64,000 nucleotides of DNA. It comes from SXRF01 sp964624555. Its GTDB lineage: Bacteria; Pseudomonadota; Alphaproteobacteria; Rickettsiales; SXRF01. Position 1 is the first letter of the stretch. Each line of letters begins with the position of its first letter. The translations under genes were made by a program, and so were the position numbers. Below the pieces are notes generated by a model. It was given only the letters and a program-made list of their open reading frames with translations, did no database searches and was not told where the DNA came from. Shown here in pieces: positions 7,970 to 17,314 of this stretch. The stretch spans positions 34,852 to 98,851 of the forward strand of contig CAZUXB010000002.1 in NCBI GenBank assembly GCA_964624555.1, written 5' to 3'.

Positions 7970-10900
7970 CTAACGGAAACTCAAGGCGCTCAACCATTTC
8001 TTTCGGGCATATCTGCCAGAATTTGGGCAGTTCATACTCCCAACCGGAGAGAATATTGTCGGCGCGGGGCGAGGCGGTTTCGGCAAAATGCTCGCTGATC
8101 AAATCTTTCAGGACTTTCTCCCAATGGCTGCTGGCAACGCGCTGGTATATAACGCTGTCGTCATTAACATGGGCGGCAAAATTTTGTGTGTCATCATAAA
8201 CAAAGGACATGCCACCAGTCATGCCCGCCGCAAAATTATGCCCAACACTGCCAAGGATTACAGCAATGCCCCCGGTCATATACTCGCAGGCGTTGGAGCC
8301 GCAACCTTCAATAACTGTAAGTGCCCCGGAATTACGCACCGCAAAGCGTTCGCCAGCCTGACCACAGGCAAAGACTTTACCGGAGGTTGCACCATATAAA
8401 ACGGTGTTGCCTATTATAGTGTTGTTGTGGGGAATCAAGGTGCTGGAAGGGCGCGGGCGGATGATTATAGTTGCCCCGGAAAGACCTTTGCCGACATAAT
8501 CATTGGCATCACCATATAGTTCAATACGCAAGCCCCTTACAGCAAAGGCTCCCAAAGATTGTCCGGCTGAACCGCGCAGTTTTATGGTTATTAAATCTGC
8601 TGTGGGAGTTATGCCGCGCTGGAGTATCCTGGAAGACAGCCTTGCCCCTACCGAGCGCATGGTGTTTTTTACGCTATAGGCAAGCTGGATTTTTTCGCCG
8701 CGTTCCAGGGCGTCATGGGCATCGGCAAGCATCTGCGCATCAAGGGTGTCTGGTACTTCATTACGCCCGGGCAGCGAGAAATAACGTTTATGGCTGCCAG
8801 CATCAGCCTGCGCAAGAAGGCTGTTCAAATCCAGATCGACCAGATCTTCGCTGCCGCGGTTCACCTGTGCAAGAAGGTCGGAGCGGCCAATAATTTCGTT
8901 GAAGCTGGTAAAACCGAGTGAAGCCAGAATCTCCCGCGCTTCTTCAGCAATAAAGCTGAATAAATTTATCACTTTATCTACTGTGCCGGAAAATTTTTCA
9001 CGCAGGGCCGGATCCTGCGTAGTGATACCAACAGGACAGGTGTTGCTGTGGCACTGGCGAACCAATATGCAACCCATCGCTACCAGAGAGGCGGTTCCCA
9101 GGGCGAATTCCTCGGCCCCGAGCATGGCGGCTATTATAATGTCGCGCCCGGTCTTTAGCCCGCCATCGGTCTGTAGTTTTACGCGGTGGCGCAGACGGTT
9201 CAGGGTGAGTATCTGGTTGGCCTCGGAAAGGCCCATTTCCCAAGGAATACCAGCATGTTTTATGCTGCTCCACGGGCTGGCACCAGTTCCGCCGGAATGA
9301 CCGGAAATGACAATTTTATCGGCCATCGCCTTGGCCACACCGCTGGCTATGGTGCCAATACCGGACTGGGCAACCAGCTTGACCGAAACAATAGCATTTG
9401 GGTTTATTTGTTTCAGGTCGTAAATGAGTTGCGCCAGGTCTTCGATTGAATAAATGTCGTGGTGCGGTGGTGGGGAAATAAGCATTACACCCGGTGTGGC
9501 ATGGCGCAGGCGGGCAATTTCCAGTGTTACCTTGAAACCGGGGAGTTGGCCGCCTTCACCGGGTTTTGCCCCTTGTGCTACCTTTATCTGTAGTTCCGTT
9601 GCGCTATTTAAGTATTCAGCGGTAACCCCAAAACGGCCTGAGGCAACCTGTTTTACGGTGGAATTGGCATTATCACCGTTAGGGTATGGTTTGTAGCGCT
9701 CAGGGCCTTCGCCGCCTTCACCGGAATTAGATGCCGCACCAATACGGTTCATGGCAATGGCAAGAATTTCATGGGCTTCCGGCGATAATGCGCCAAGCGA
9801 CATGGCCGGGGCAATAAAACGTTTGCGAATCTCGGTTATGGATTCCACTTTGTCTATGGCAATAGGAGCATTGGGTGACCGGAAATCCAGCAGGTCACGT
9901 ATATTCATAGGCGGGCCAGCACGCAAGGCATCGGAATATTGTTTGTAAAGTAAATAAGAGCCTTTGGTTACAGCACTTTGTAGCAGGTGAATCTGGGTTC
10001 CATCCCAGGCGTGTTTCTCTCCTTTGGCACGAACCCGGTAGAAGCCGCCGATTGGAAGTAAGGCTTGTGGCTCAAGGCTTGAGGCTTGAGAGAAGGCGAT
10101 TGAATGTTGTTTGCGGATACGCTTTTCAATGCCACTAAGTCCGATGCCGGAAATGCGTGATGGTAAGCCGGGAAAAAATTCGGCAACCAGGGCGCGGGAC
10201 AGGCCAATTGCTTCAAAATTCAGGCCGCCGCGATAGGCGCTGACAATGGAGATACCCATTTTGGACATGATTTTAAGCAGTCCATCGCTCATTGCTTTCT
10301 GGAAATTCAATAAAACCTGGTCACAGGTTTTATTGGCAAACAAACCACGCTTGTGGCGGGAAATAATGGTATCTTCGGCAAGATACGGGTTTACCGTTGT
10401 TGCGCCAACCCCAACCAGAACTGCAAAACAATGCACGTCAAAACATTCAGCGCTGCGTACTAAAATTGAAGCTTTTTTACGCAGCTTGTGTTTTACAAGG
10501 TGGCTTTGCAGGGCAGAAACCGCCAGTATCATAGGGATAGCGGCGTTGGCTGCGTCCATACGCTCGTCAGTTAAAACTAAATAAGATTTTCCGGATAGTA
10601 TAGCAGATTCAGCTTTGGCAAGCAGCGTATTCAAACCATATTTTATATTAGTATCAGTAGCAAACAGGGTATCTATCTCGGTTATTCTGTCAGCAAAATG
10701 TTTAGTGATAAACTCCATTTCGCGGTTGAGCAGCAACGGTGTTTCCGCAAGCAGTATTTTTCCGTGCGATTTATCCAGCGCCAGATAATTGCCGTCATTA
10801 CCAAAACGGGTGTATAAACTCATAACCCTACGTTCACGCAGGCTATCAATTGGCGGGTTGGTTACCTGTGAGAAATTCTGGCGGAAAAAATGGTGGAAGC

Positions 10901-12479
10901 CGCGCTGCTTATCGGAAAGGATTGCCACTGGGGTGTCATCACCCATTGAACCAACGGCTTCCTTGCCGTCTTCCGCCATAGGATGGATTATGGTTTCTAT
11001 GTCCTCATGGGTGTAGCCTACGGCAAGGTGGCGTTGGTTAGTGGTTAGTGAAGAAGAAGTATTCTTACTTATCACTTGAAACTCGTCACTCGCCACTTCT
11101 CGCAATTCACTCAGCCGGACAATATTCCCCACCATTTCCTTATAGGGATATTGGGTGGAAAGCAGGTCTTTTAATTCCCGGTCGCGGTATAGTTTTCCAG
11201 CGGTTAAATCTATGCCCAGAATTTCACCGGGACCAAGGCGTCCGCGCTCACTGATATTTTTATCGGTTATGTGTACCATCCCACTTTCGGAACTGACTAT
11301 TATCAGGCCATCATTGGTGATGCTGTAGCGCATCGGGCGCAGACCGTTCCTGTCCATTCCCGCTATTATCCATTTGCCGTCGGTTGCGGCGATGGCTGCG
11401 GGGCCATCCCACTGTTCGGATACGCTGTTTAAACAGCTAAACATATCCTTATGTGTCTGAGGCATATCAGAAGTCATAGACCATGCTGGCGGAATAAGTG
11501 TCAGTTTGCTGAGTGGAAGCGGGCGTCCGGCGCGGGTCAGGATTTCAAAAACTGAATCGAGGGCGCCGGTATCGGAAGTGTTGTCGGGGATAACCGGAAT
11601 AATATCGTCTTCAAATCCTTTGAACGCTTCGCAATGGAAAGTTGCTTCGTGGCTGCGCATGAAGTTTATATTGCCCTTAAGTGTATTTATTTCACCGTTA
11701 TGGGCGATCATGCGGAAAGGTTGTGCCAGGTGCCATGCCGGGGCGGTGTTGGTGGAAAAACGCTGGTGGATTATGGCATAGGCGGAAATGAATCTATCGT
11801 CTAATAAATCCGGGTAAAAAGCAGTGAGCTGCTCGGCCTTGAACAAGCCTTTATAAATCAAGCTGCGGCAGGAAAGGGAACAGATATAAAAATCATTTAT
11901 TGCGCGCAGGCGTACAGCTTTTTCAATACGTTTGCGAATGGCGTATAATTCCAGTTCAAAGCGTTCTTCATCGATTCCTTCTTTGCAGGAAATAAGTATC
12001 TGCTCAATTTCCGGGCGGGAGTCAGTGGCGATTTCACCTATAACTTCGGCATGTACCGGAACCTGCCGCCAACCATACATCTCGTAGCCAAGTTTCAATA
12101 TCTCAGTTTCAACAATGCCACGGCATGTTTCCTGTGCGGAGAAATTTTTCTTGGGCAGGAACATCATGCCCACAGCCAGTAAATCGCTACGGAGTTTACG
12201 ACCAGAGGCTGCGATATGTTCCAGGAAGAATTCCTTCGGTATCTGGATATTTATACCAGCGCCATCACCGGTCTTGCCATCGGCATCAACTGCTCCACGG
12301 TGATAAACAGCTTTAAGCGCTTCTATGCCTGCTTCAACAATGGCGCGGCGTGGTTTGCCATCAATAGCTGCAATAAACCCAACACCACATGAATCATGCT
12401 CATCAGCCGGATCATAAGCACCATTATCGGCAAGAAACTGCGCGCGCCTATTCCAATCTTGATCCCATGAAAACATCAT
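7938..12479 (-). CDS. gltB: Glutamate synthase (NADPH), large subunit
   Basis: GltB forms glutamate from glutamine and 2-oxoglutarate together with GltD. Domains in order: class II glutamine amidotransferase with nucleophile Cys31 exposed after propeptide removal (HDSCGVGF), central domain, FMN/2-oxoglutarate synthase barrel with the 3Fe-4S Cys cluster (CILVRQCHSNTCPVG), and a C-terminal GXGXG beta-helix. I chose ATG 12479 (ATGATG preceded by AGGTG) although the frame stays open to 12506. Two stretches are made of heptamer repeat DNA kept in frame: about residues 457-482 (bases 11034-11110) and 795-811 (10062-10089). An unrelated secreted-protein gene separates it from gltD. Confidence 0.95.
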   Translation of the reverse strand: MMFSWDQDWNRRAQFLADNGAYDPADEHDSCGVGFIAAIDGKPRRAIVEAGIEALKAVYHRGAVDADGKTGDGAGINIQIPKEFFLEHIAASGRKLRSDLLAVGMMFLPKKNFSAQETCRGIVETEILKLGYEMYGWRQVPVHAEVIGEIATDSRPEIEQILISCKEGIDEERFELELYAIRKRIEKAVRLRAINDFYICSLSCRSLIYKGLFKAEQLTAFYPDLLDDRFISAYAIIHQRFSTNTAPAWHLAQPFRMIAHNGEINTLKGNINFMRSHEATFHCEAFKGFEDDIIPVIPDNTSDTGALDSVFEILTRAGRPLPLSKLTLIPPAWSMTSDMPQTHKDMFSCLNSVSEQWDGPAAIAATDGKWIIAGMDRNGLRPMRYSITNDGLIIVSSESGMVHITDKNISERGRLGPGEILGIDLTAGKLYRDRELKDLLSTQYPYKEMVGNIVRLSELREVASDEFQVISKNTSSSLTTNQRHLAVGYTHEDIETIIHPMAEDGKEAVGSMGDDTPVAILSDKQRGFHHFFRQNFSQVTNPPIDSLRERRVMSLYTRFGNDGNYLALDKSHGKILLAETPLLLNREMEFITKHFADRITEIDTLFATDTNIKYGLNTLLAKAESAILSGKSYLVLTDERMDAANAAIPMILAVSALQSHLVKHKLRKKASILVRSAECFDVHCFAVLVGVGATTVNPYLAEDTIISRHKRGLFANKTCDQVLLNFQKAMSDGLLKIMSKMGISIVSAYRGGLNFEAIGLSRALVAEFFPGLPSRISGIGLSGIEKRIRKQHSIAFSQASSLEPQALLPIGGFYRVRAKGEKHAWDGTQIHLLQSAVTKGSYLLYKQYSDALRAGPPMNIRDLLDFRSPNAPIAIDKVESITEIRKRFIAPAMSLGALSPEAHEILAIAMNRIGAASNSGEGGEGPERYKPYPNGDNANSTVKQVASGRFGVTAEYLNSATELQIKVAQGAKPGEGGQLPGFKVTLEIARLRHATPGVMLISPPPHHDIYSIEDLAQLIYDLKQINPNAIVSVKLVAQSGIGTIASGVAKAMADKIVISGHSGGTGASPWSSIKHAGIPWEMGLSEANQILTLNRLRHRVKLQTDGGLKTGRDIIIAAMLGAEEFALGTASLVAMGCILVRQCHSNTCPVGITTQDPALREKFSGTVDKVINLFSFIAEEAREILASLGFTSFNEIIGRSDLLAQVNRGSEDLVDLDLNSLLAQADAGSHKRYFSLPGRNEVPDTLDAQMLADAHDALERGEKIQLAYSVKNTMRSVGARLSSRILQRGITPTADLITIKLRGSAGQSLGAFAVRGLRIELYGDANDYVGKGLSGATIIIRPRPSSTLIPHNNTIIGNTVLYGATSGKVFACGQAGERFAVRNSGALTVIEGCGSNACEYMTGGIAVILGSVGHNFAAGMTGGMSFVYDDTQNFAAHVNDDSVIYQRVASSHWEKVLKDLISEHFAETASPRADNILSGWEYELPKFWQICPKEMVERLEFPLVDEQETSKRA
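10062..10089. repeat. Heptamer tandem repeat inside gltB (GGCTTGA unit)
   Basis: Four contiguous 7-base units on the plus strand: GGCTTGT, GGCTCAA, GGCTTGA, GGCTTGA. They are translated in frame within GltB as SQASSLEPQA-like residues between GIEKRIRKQHSIAF and GGFYRVRAKGE. The unit is the same as in the intergenic hairpin at 23239-23304, so it looks like an inserted copy of a dispersed element. Confidence 0.8.
11034..11110. repeat. Heptamer-register repeat inside gltB
   Basis: Eleven consecutive 7-base units can be laid out, beginning TTGGTTA, GTGGTTA, GTGAAGA and continuing TTCTTAC, TTATCAC, TTGAAAC, TCGTCAC, TCGCCAC, TTCTCGC, AATTCAC. The left part is roughly inverted relative to the right, as in the hairpin elements elsewhere in the window. 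It is read through in frame as a low-complexity Ser/Thr segment of GltB (SKNTSSSLTTNQ). Confidence 0.7.
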
Positions 12480-12487
12480 TTCACCTG

Positions 12488-13180
12488 CTATTTTTTGGCA
12501 GCACAATTGGCCTGCACATTAATCACCATATCAGGCAGGAAAAGAATGGTATAGGACATATCCTCATCCTGCCAGTACTGCTTAAGCAAATCCAGCCTTC
12601 CCGCATCCAGCCCATCGCAACCGGATTTGATTATTCCGGTAGTATTAAGCTCACAATCAATAGCCTGGCTAAGTATCCTTTGCACATTTACAGTGGCACG
12701 AGAAAATCTCTCGCAAGCCTGCTGTCTCTGGTTTTCCTGGCAAGACTGGCTATTGTTGTTTATAGGGGTATTACAAAATTGGTTGATATAATTCTGCTGG
12801 GATTGTCCGCGGTGGGCAGGGGGGAGGGTTCCTGTAGCTGTTAGCGGCGGAACAGGTAATCCTTTCAGCAGATCAGTAGCCTGCCCATTATTATTGTTAT
12901 TATTGCGCGAATTTATCTCACGTAACTGCCTTGCCATATCAGGATCCAATGGCACGTTATCATCAAACCCAGTCCCTGAGTTTGCTCCCACACCACCAAT
13001 GGCACCATTGGGAGGAGAAGATTGAACCGGCGGGTTACGCAATTGTTCGTTAGTTTGCTCCACTGACAGTGATAAATCACGTAATTTCTGCGCTGCGTAC
13101 AGAGGTTGTGTGTTGCTTAGTATTATTAAAATTGCCATTAAATTTCTGGTGGTCAAATTTTTTGTGGTTAAATTTTTCAT
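12488..13180 (-). CDS. Unknown secreted protein encoded between gltD and gltB
   Basis: A 230-residue protein with a signal peptide (hydrophobic LMAILIILSNTQPLYA, cleavage probably near Ala29). The mature part is Asn/Gln/Pro rich with a NNNNNN run and two or more Cys (FCNTPINNNSQSCQENQRQQACERF; DCELNTTGIIKSGCDG), consistent with a periplasmic or surface location. Its start overlaps the gltD stop by 4 bases and gltB starts 8 bases after its stop, so it is translationally coupled into the glt operon. The N-terminus carries a 15-base tandem repeat giving KNLTT-KNLTT-RNL. I do not recognise the family. Confidence 0.75.
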   Translation of the reverse strand: MKNLTTKNLTTRNLMAILIILSNTQPLYAAQKLRDLSLSVEQTNEQLRNPPVQSSPPNGAIGGVGANSGTGFDDNVPLDPDMARQLREINSRNNNNNNGQATDLLKGLPVPPLTATGTLPPAHRGQSQQNYINQFCNTPINNNSQSCQENQRQQACERFSRATVNVQRILSQAIDCELNTTGIIKSGCDGLDAGRLDLLKQYWQDEDMSYTILFLPDMVINVQANCAAKK

Positions 13181-14598
13181 GCAGCCCCCTTTATTTTCTG
13201 TTTGTTTGTAATGTAATTATGCACTGCCTGTGCTGCGTCACGTCCATCCTTAATTGCCCATACCACCAGCGAAGCACCGCGGATAATATCTCCGGCTGCA
13301 AAAACACCTTCAAGGCTAGTCATAAAACTGTCTTGATTAATGGTAATAGTTCCATATTTGCTTATCTGTAAATCCTGAGCCCCAAACATCACTGGTATAT
13401 CTTCCGCGTCAAAGCCTAGAGCCTGAATTACCATATCGGCGGATACAGAAAAATTTTCCCCTTCCACCGGCTGAACTGACTGGCGGCCCGCTGCATCATG
13501 GGTAAGCAGGCGCATACGCTGCACCAGTATCTGCTCAACTTTGTTATTCCCTACGAAAGCTTTAGGAGCGGCAAGCCACATGAAATTCACTCCTTCTTCC
13601 TGTGCGTTTTTAACTTCACGCGCACTGCCCGGCATATTGGCCATATCGCGGCGGTAAAGGCAGGTGACATTTTTTGCTCCTTGCCGGATAGCAGTACGCA
13701 CGCAATCCATAGCAGTATCACCGCCACCAATTACTACCACGTTTTTGTCTTTTGCGTCTAACTTGCCATTATCAAAATCTGTTACCGTATCGCCCAAGCA
13801 TTTGCGGTTGCTGGCGGTTAAGTAGGTGAGGGCAGGAAAGATATTGTCCAGGCTGGAATTTGGAACTTCCATGGTTTTTGATTTATAAACCCCGGTGGCG
13901 ATCAAAACCGCATCATGTTTTTTGCGGAGATCAGCAAATGAAATATCGCCTCCAATATCTACGCCAAGGTGGAAAATAATACCACTGTCCTTAAGTAACT
14001 GGTGGCGGCGCAGGACAATTTGTTTTTCGAGTTTAAAATTGGGAATTCCGTAGATAAGAAGTCCGCCAACCCGATCATACCTGTCGTAAACATGAACTGT
14101 ATGACCTGCGCGCCGCAGCATATCAGCAGCGGCTAACCCAGCAGGACCGGATCCAATAATTCCAACTGAAAAACCTGATTCTTTGGTTACTATAACAGGT
14201 TTTACCCAGCCATTTGTGAAAGCTGTTTCGGTTATATATTTTTCTATGGAACCAATAGTAACTGAGCCAAAATCTTTTTCAATTACACAATTACCTTCAC
14301 AAAGTTTATCCTGTGGACAAATGCGCCCGCAGATTTCCGGGAAATTATTAGTGGCGCTGGAAATTGCGTAAGCCTCTTCAAGGCGGCCTTCTGCAGCAAG
14401 TTTCAACCAGTCAGGAATATTGTTTTGCAGCGGGCAGTGTATCTGGCAATAAGGGATCCCGCATTGTGAGCAGCGTGATGCTTGCTGCGTAGCCTGCGCA
14501 ATATCAAATTGTTTGTAGATTTCCTCAAAATCATGCTTGCGCAGCCCGGCATCCTTTACATCGGGAAAATGCTGGTCGGTGTTGGTGAATGCCAGCAT
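13177..14598 (-). CDS. gltD: Glutamate synthase (NADPH), small subunit
   Basis: GltD feeds electrons from NADPH through FAD and 4Fe-4S clusters to GltB. The 473-residue protein has the N-terminal cysteine sets CSQCGIPYCQIHCP and ICGRICPQDKLCEGNC, an FAD Rossmann motif GSGPAGLAAADMLRRAG and an NADPH motif VVIGGGDTAMDCVRTA; the ending VFAAGDIIRGASLVVWAI is the standard FAD-closing motif. It follows the NDUFA9-like gene by one base and overlaps the next gene by four, so all belong to one operon. Confidence 0.95.
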   Translation of the reverse strand: MLAFTNTDQHFPDVKDAGLRKHDFEEIYKQFDIAQATQQASRCSQCGIPYCQIHCPLQNNIPDWLKLAAEGRLEEAYAISSATNNFPEICGRICPQDKLCEGNCVIEKDFGSVTIGSIEKYITETAFTNGWVKPVIVTKESGFSVGIIGSGPAGLAAADMLRRAGHTVHVYDRYDRVGGLLIYGIPNFKLEKQIVLRRHQLLKDSGIIFHLGVDIGGDISFADLRKKHDAVLIATGVYKSKTMEVPNSSLDNIFPALTYLTASNRKCLGDTVTDFDNGKLDAKDKNVVVIGGGDTAMDCVRTAIRQGAKNVTCLYRRDMANMPGSAREVKNAQEEGVNFMWLAAPKAFVGNNKVEQILVQRMRLLTHDAAGRQSVQPVEGENFSVSADMVIQALGFDAEDIPVMFGAQDLQISKYGTITINQDSFMTSLEGVFAAGDIIRGASLVVWAIKDGRDAAQAVHNYITNKQKIKGAA

Positions 14599-14599
14599 C

Positions 14600-15547
14600 T
14601 TATGCCGCCAGTTTTTTATGGTATATTGCCAGATACTCCGGCACTACGGCCTCAACAGGAGTTGGTTTGATGCCAAGATGCGACAATGTTTTGGCCATCT
14701 GGTTTACAGTATTATCATATTTCAGTAACTTTACCTGATCGCGGGTGAGTGGCGGGGTGGGGCAGAATTCAGCCACTCTACCTATACATGAAGCCGCGCC
14801 AAACGGCAGGAAAGCAAGAAGCCTTTTTTTGCCGGTCACTGAAAGTATATATTCAAGTATTTGTTTAAAGCTATAAACCTGTGTTCCGCCAAGTTCGTAA
14901 GTCTGCCCCCTGGTTTCTGGTTTTTCCAGGCAGGCGACAATGCTGCTTGCTACATCATCAACATATACTGGCTGGAACAGTGTTTTTCCACCGCCAATAA
15001 GAGGCAGAGCCGGAAAGAGGCTAGACATTTTTGCAAATTTGTTGAAAAAATTATCTTCGGCACCAAACATTATGCCGGGGCGTAAAATGGTAGCCTCAGG
15101 AAAAGCGGCTTTAACCGCCAGTTCGCCAAGACATTTGGAGCGGGCGTAGTTTGAGCCATACTCATGTTCAACACCAAGTGCAGAAATATGTATAAAACGC
15201 TCCACACCGGAAGCCTTCGCGGCAACAGCAAGTTTCTCAGCACCAACAGAGTGCAGGTTGGCAAAGGTTTGTTTACCACTTTCAAATAGTACTCCCACCA
15301 AATTTATAACTGCGTAGGAACCTTGCAGGGTAGAAATATAGGTGTCAGGATCATTTATGTTGCCTGCAACCAAAGCGACCTGTCCAACTTCACCACATGT
15401 CCTCAGTTCGGAGGTAACTTCAGGATTACGGGAAACTATACGCAAACGATAACCACACTGTGCCAGACGTTTTACTGTATAGCGGCCAAGAAAACCAGTG
15501 CCGCCGAATATGGTTATCACCCGTTGTTCCATAATTTTTTTATCCAT
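14600..15547 (-). CDS. NAD(P)-binding protein, complex I NDUFA9-like family
   Basis: A short-chain dehydrogenase/epimerase-type protein of about 315 residues. The dinucleotide motif is FGGTGFLGRYTVKRL near the N-terminus, with later segments RFIHISALGVE, YARSKCLGELAV and ATILRPGIMFGAEDNFF. This pattern is that of the NDUFA9/39-kDa complex I accessory family, which alphaproteobacteria encode and which may act in respiratory-chain assembly or quinone/lipid metabolism. ATG 15547 or 15532 is more plausible than the far upstream codon at 15595. It is the first gene of the glt operon, a single base upstream of gltD. Confidence 0.82.
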   Translation of the reverse strand: MDKKIMEQRVITIFGGTGFLGRYTVKRLAQCGYRLRIVSRNPEVTSELRTCGEVGQVALVAGNINDPDTYISTLQGSYAVINLVGVLFESGKQTFANLHSVGAEKLAVAAKASGVERFIHISALGVEHEYGSNYARSKCLGELAVKAAFPEATILRPGIMFGAEDNFFNKFAKMSSLFPALPLIGGGKTLFQPVYVDDVASSIVACLEKPETRGQTYELGGTQVYSFKQILEYILSVTGKKRLLAFLPFGAASCIGRVAEFCPTPPLTRDQVKLLKYDNTVNQMAKTLSHLGIKPTPVEAVVPEYLAIYHKKLAA

Positions 15548-15740
15548 TTTATTTGTGGTGGCGGCTATTAAAGCCCGAAAAGCCAAAAAATTCAACTGTT
15601 TTCATAAGATTAATTTTTTTTTAAAATAATGCTTTTTTCACCTTCCTGACCATAAAACTATAAATTACTGTTTAAATATACGCTGCACTTGGTGTAGCTC
15701 ACCGCCCCCCATACAACGAATTTATCATAAGGAAAAGCAC

Positions 15741-16949
15741 ATGGCATTGCTAGGCAAGTTTTTTGGTAAAAAAATGTCCAATAAGGGTGTGATGAATCAA
15801 GCCACTATAGGTTATGGCATGCGTTCATACATGGTTATGCCGGGGCAGGCAGTATGGATGGACCGGGATTACAGGCAGTTTGCACAGGAGGCATATATAA
15901 AAAATGTCATAGCCAACCGTGCGATTGATATGGTTGCCACTTCTGCGGCCTCAATAAGGCTGGAATTATACTCCATAAATGCAAAAGGTGTCAGAAAAGA
16001 AGAAAAATCACACCAGATCATTGATATAATAAAAAAACCTAACCCAACCTCGGCAACAAGCGATTTTTTTCAGGCCCTCTATAGTTATTATCAGATAAGC
16101 GGCAATGTTTTTGTGCAGGCGGTAGGGGCAAAAGATTCACAACCCAAAGAACTACACCTGCTGCGGCCCGACCGTATGTCAATAATAGCTGGTAAGGGAA
16201 CACTTCCTGATGCCTACCGTTATACTATTGGTAACCAGACGCAGGATTTTCCGGTTGATAAGTTTACCGGCAGGTCACGGATACTGCACATACGCCGTTT
16301 TAATCCATTAAATGATTGGTATGGGTTGTCAGCCGTAGAAGCGGCAGCTTACAGTATTGACCAGCATAACCAATCGGGGGCCTGGAACCAGGCATTGCTG
16401 CAAAATGGGGCGCGGCCAAGCGGGGCACTGGTGGTGCGGGGTGATGCGGGTAACGGCGGTATGCTATCGGCAGATCAATATAGCCGTGTCAAACAGCAGA
16501 TAGATGAACAATTCTCAGGGCCAGGAAATGCTGGCCGGCCTTTGTTGCTGGAAGGTGGGTTGGAATGGAAAGAAATGAGCATGAACCCCAAGGATATGGA
16601 TTTTATCCAGTCCAAGCACTCTTCCGCCCGTGATATTGCACTTGCCTTCGGTGTTCCACCGCAATTGTTGGGGATTCCCGGCGATAATACTTATTCCAAC
16701 CTTCAGGAAGCACGGTTGGCATTGTGGGAGCAGACCGTTATTCCGCTGGTACAAAGAACTGTTGATAGTTTCAATAGCTGGTTGATACCGTTCTTTGGTG
16801 GCGGGATGGAGCTTGTACCCGATACCGACAGTGTAACTGTACTGGCAACGGCTAACCAGGCAATCTGGGATAGGGTGGAAAAAGCCAGCTTCCTTACAGA
16901 CAATGAAAAAAGGGCCGCGGTGGGATATCCACCGGTAGGAAAAAGCTGA
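15741..16949 (+). CDS. Phage portal protein, HK97/GTA type
   Basis: A 402-residue portal protein that would form the dodecameric DNA gate at one capsid vertex. It shows family features such as YIKNVIANRAIDMVA, the HLLRPDRMSII segment, ILHIRRFNPLNDWYGLS and the C-terminal AFGVPPQLLGIPGDNTYSN. This matches gene 3 of alphaproteobacterial gene-transfer-agent clusters. Start ATG 15741 follows an AAGGA. No terminase precedes it: upstream is the minus-strand glt operon. A toxin-antitoxin pair and unrelated host genes then separate it from the protease and capsid genes. Confidence 0.92.
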   Translation: MALLGKFFGKKMSNKGVMNQATIGYGMRSYMVMPGQAVWMDRDYRQFAQEAYIKNVIANRAIDMVATSAASIRLELYSINAKGVRKEEKSHQIIDIIKKPNPTSATSDFFQALYSYYQISGNVFVQAVGAKDSQPKELHLLRPDRMSIIAGKGTLPDAYRYTIGNQTQDFPVDKFTGRSRILHIRRFNPLNDWYGLSAVEAAAYSIDQHNQSGAWNQALLQNGARPSGALVVRGDAGNGGMLSADQYSRVKQQIDEQFSGPGNAGRPLLLEGGLEWKEMSMNPKDMDFIQSKHSSARDIALAFGVPPQLLGIPGDNTYSNLQEARLALWEQTVIPLVQRTVDSFNSWLIPFFGGGMELVPDTDSVTVLATANQAIWDRVEKASFLTDNEKRAAVGYPPVGKS

Positions 16950-16989
16950 ATATTGAACCCTAAAAAATACTGGAAATATCTAGGGATAT

Positions 16990-17012
16990 ATTGTACAATA
17001 AGCCTGTACAAC
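16990..17012 (+). promoter_or_regulatory. YefM-type operator (two TGTACA sites)
   Basis: Two TGTACA hexamers (16992-16997 and 17005-17010) lie 13 bases apart just upstream of the antitoxin start. YefM/YefM-YoeB repressor complexes in E. coli bind paired TGTACA-core palindromes, so this is very likely the autoregulatory operator. A plausible promoter overlaps it (TTGTAC, 16-base spacer, TAAATT). Confidence 0.75.
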
Positions 17013-17029
17013 TAAATTATAGGTAAAAT

Positions 17030-17314
17030 ATGGCCATTCCCGAAACAGTTTCTTATAGCGAATTTCGCGCTCACCTTTCAACTTATTTGGATAAGGTGTG
17101 CGATGATAGCCTGCCGATGGTAGTGAAACGCCGCAATGGTAAAAAAATTGTTATCATATCGGAGGAAGATTATAGCTCCATTGATGAAACGGCTTATTTG
17201 TCTTCTACTAAGGCTAACAAAAAAGCATTGCTTGAGGCGATTAATGAACCTGCCCATAAACGCAAAAAATACTCTTCCGTAAATGAAATCCGCAAAGAAT
17301 TTGGAATTAAGTAG
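17030..17314 (+). CDS. yefM: Type II antitoxin, YefM/Phd family
   Basis: A 94-residue antitoxin. The N-terminal Phd/YefM DNA-binding fold is visible (SYSEFRAHLSTYLDKV, then VVKRRNGKKIVIISEEDY), followed by the conserved SIDETAYLSSTKANKKALLEAI helix and a flexible C-terminal tail that would cover the toxin. AGGT precedes the ATG at good spacing. The toxin gene overlaps its 3' end by 32 bases. The paired TGTACA operator supports autoregulation. It sits between the GTA portal and a cytochrome gene. Confidence 0.9.
   Translation: MAIPETVSYSEFRAHLSTYLDKVCDDSLPMVVKRRNGKKIVIISEEDYSSIDETAYLSSTKANKKALLEAINEPAHKRKKYSSVNEIRKEFGIK

Noticed and set aside
8088..12316. Plus-strand frames of 60-140 codons across gltB
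   Set aside because: GltB is unmistakable on the minus strand along the entire stretch; the plus-strand frames are shadows.
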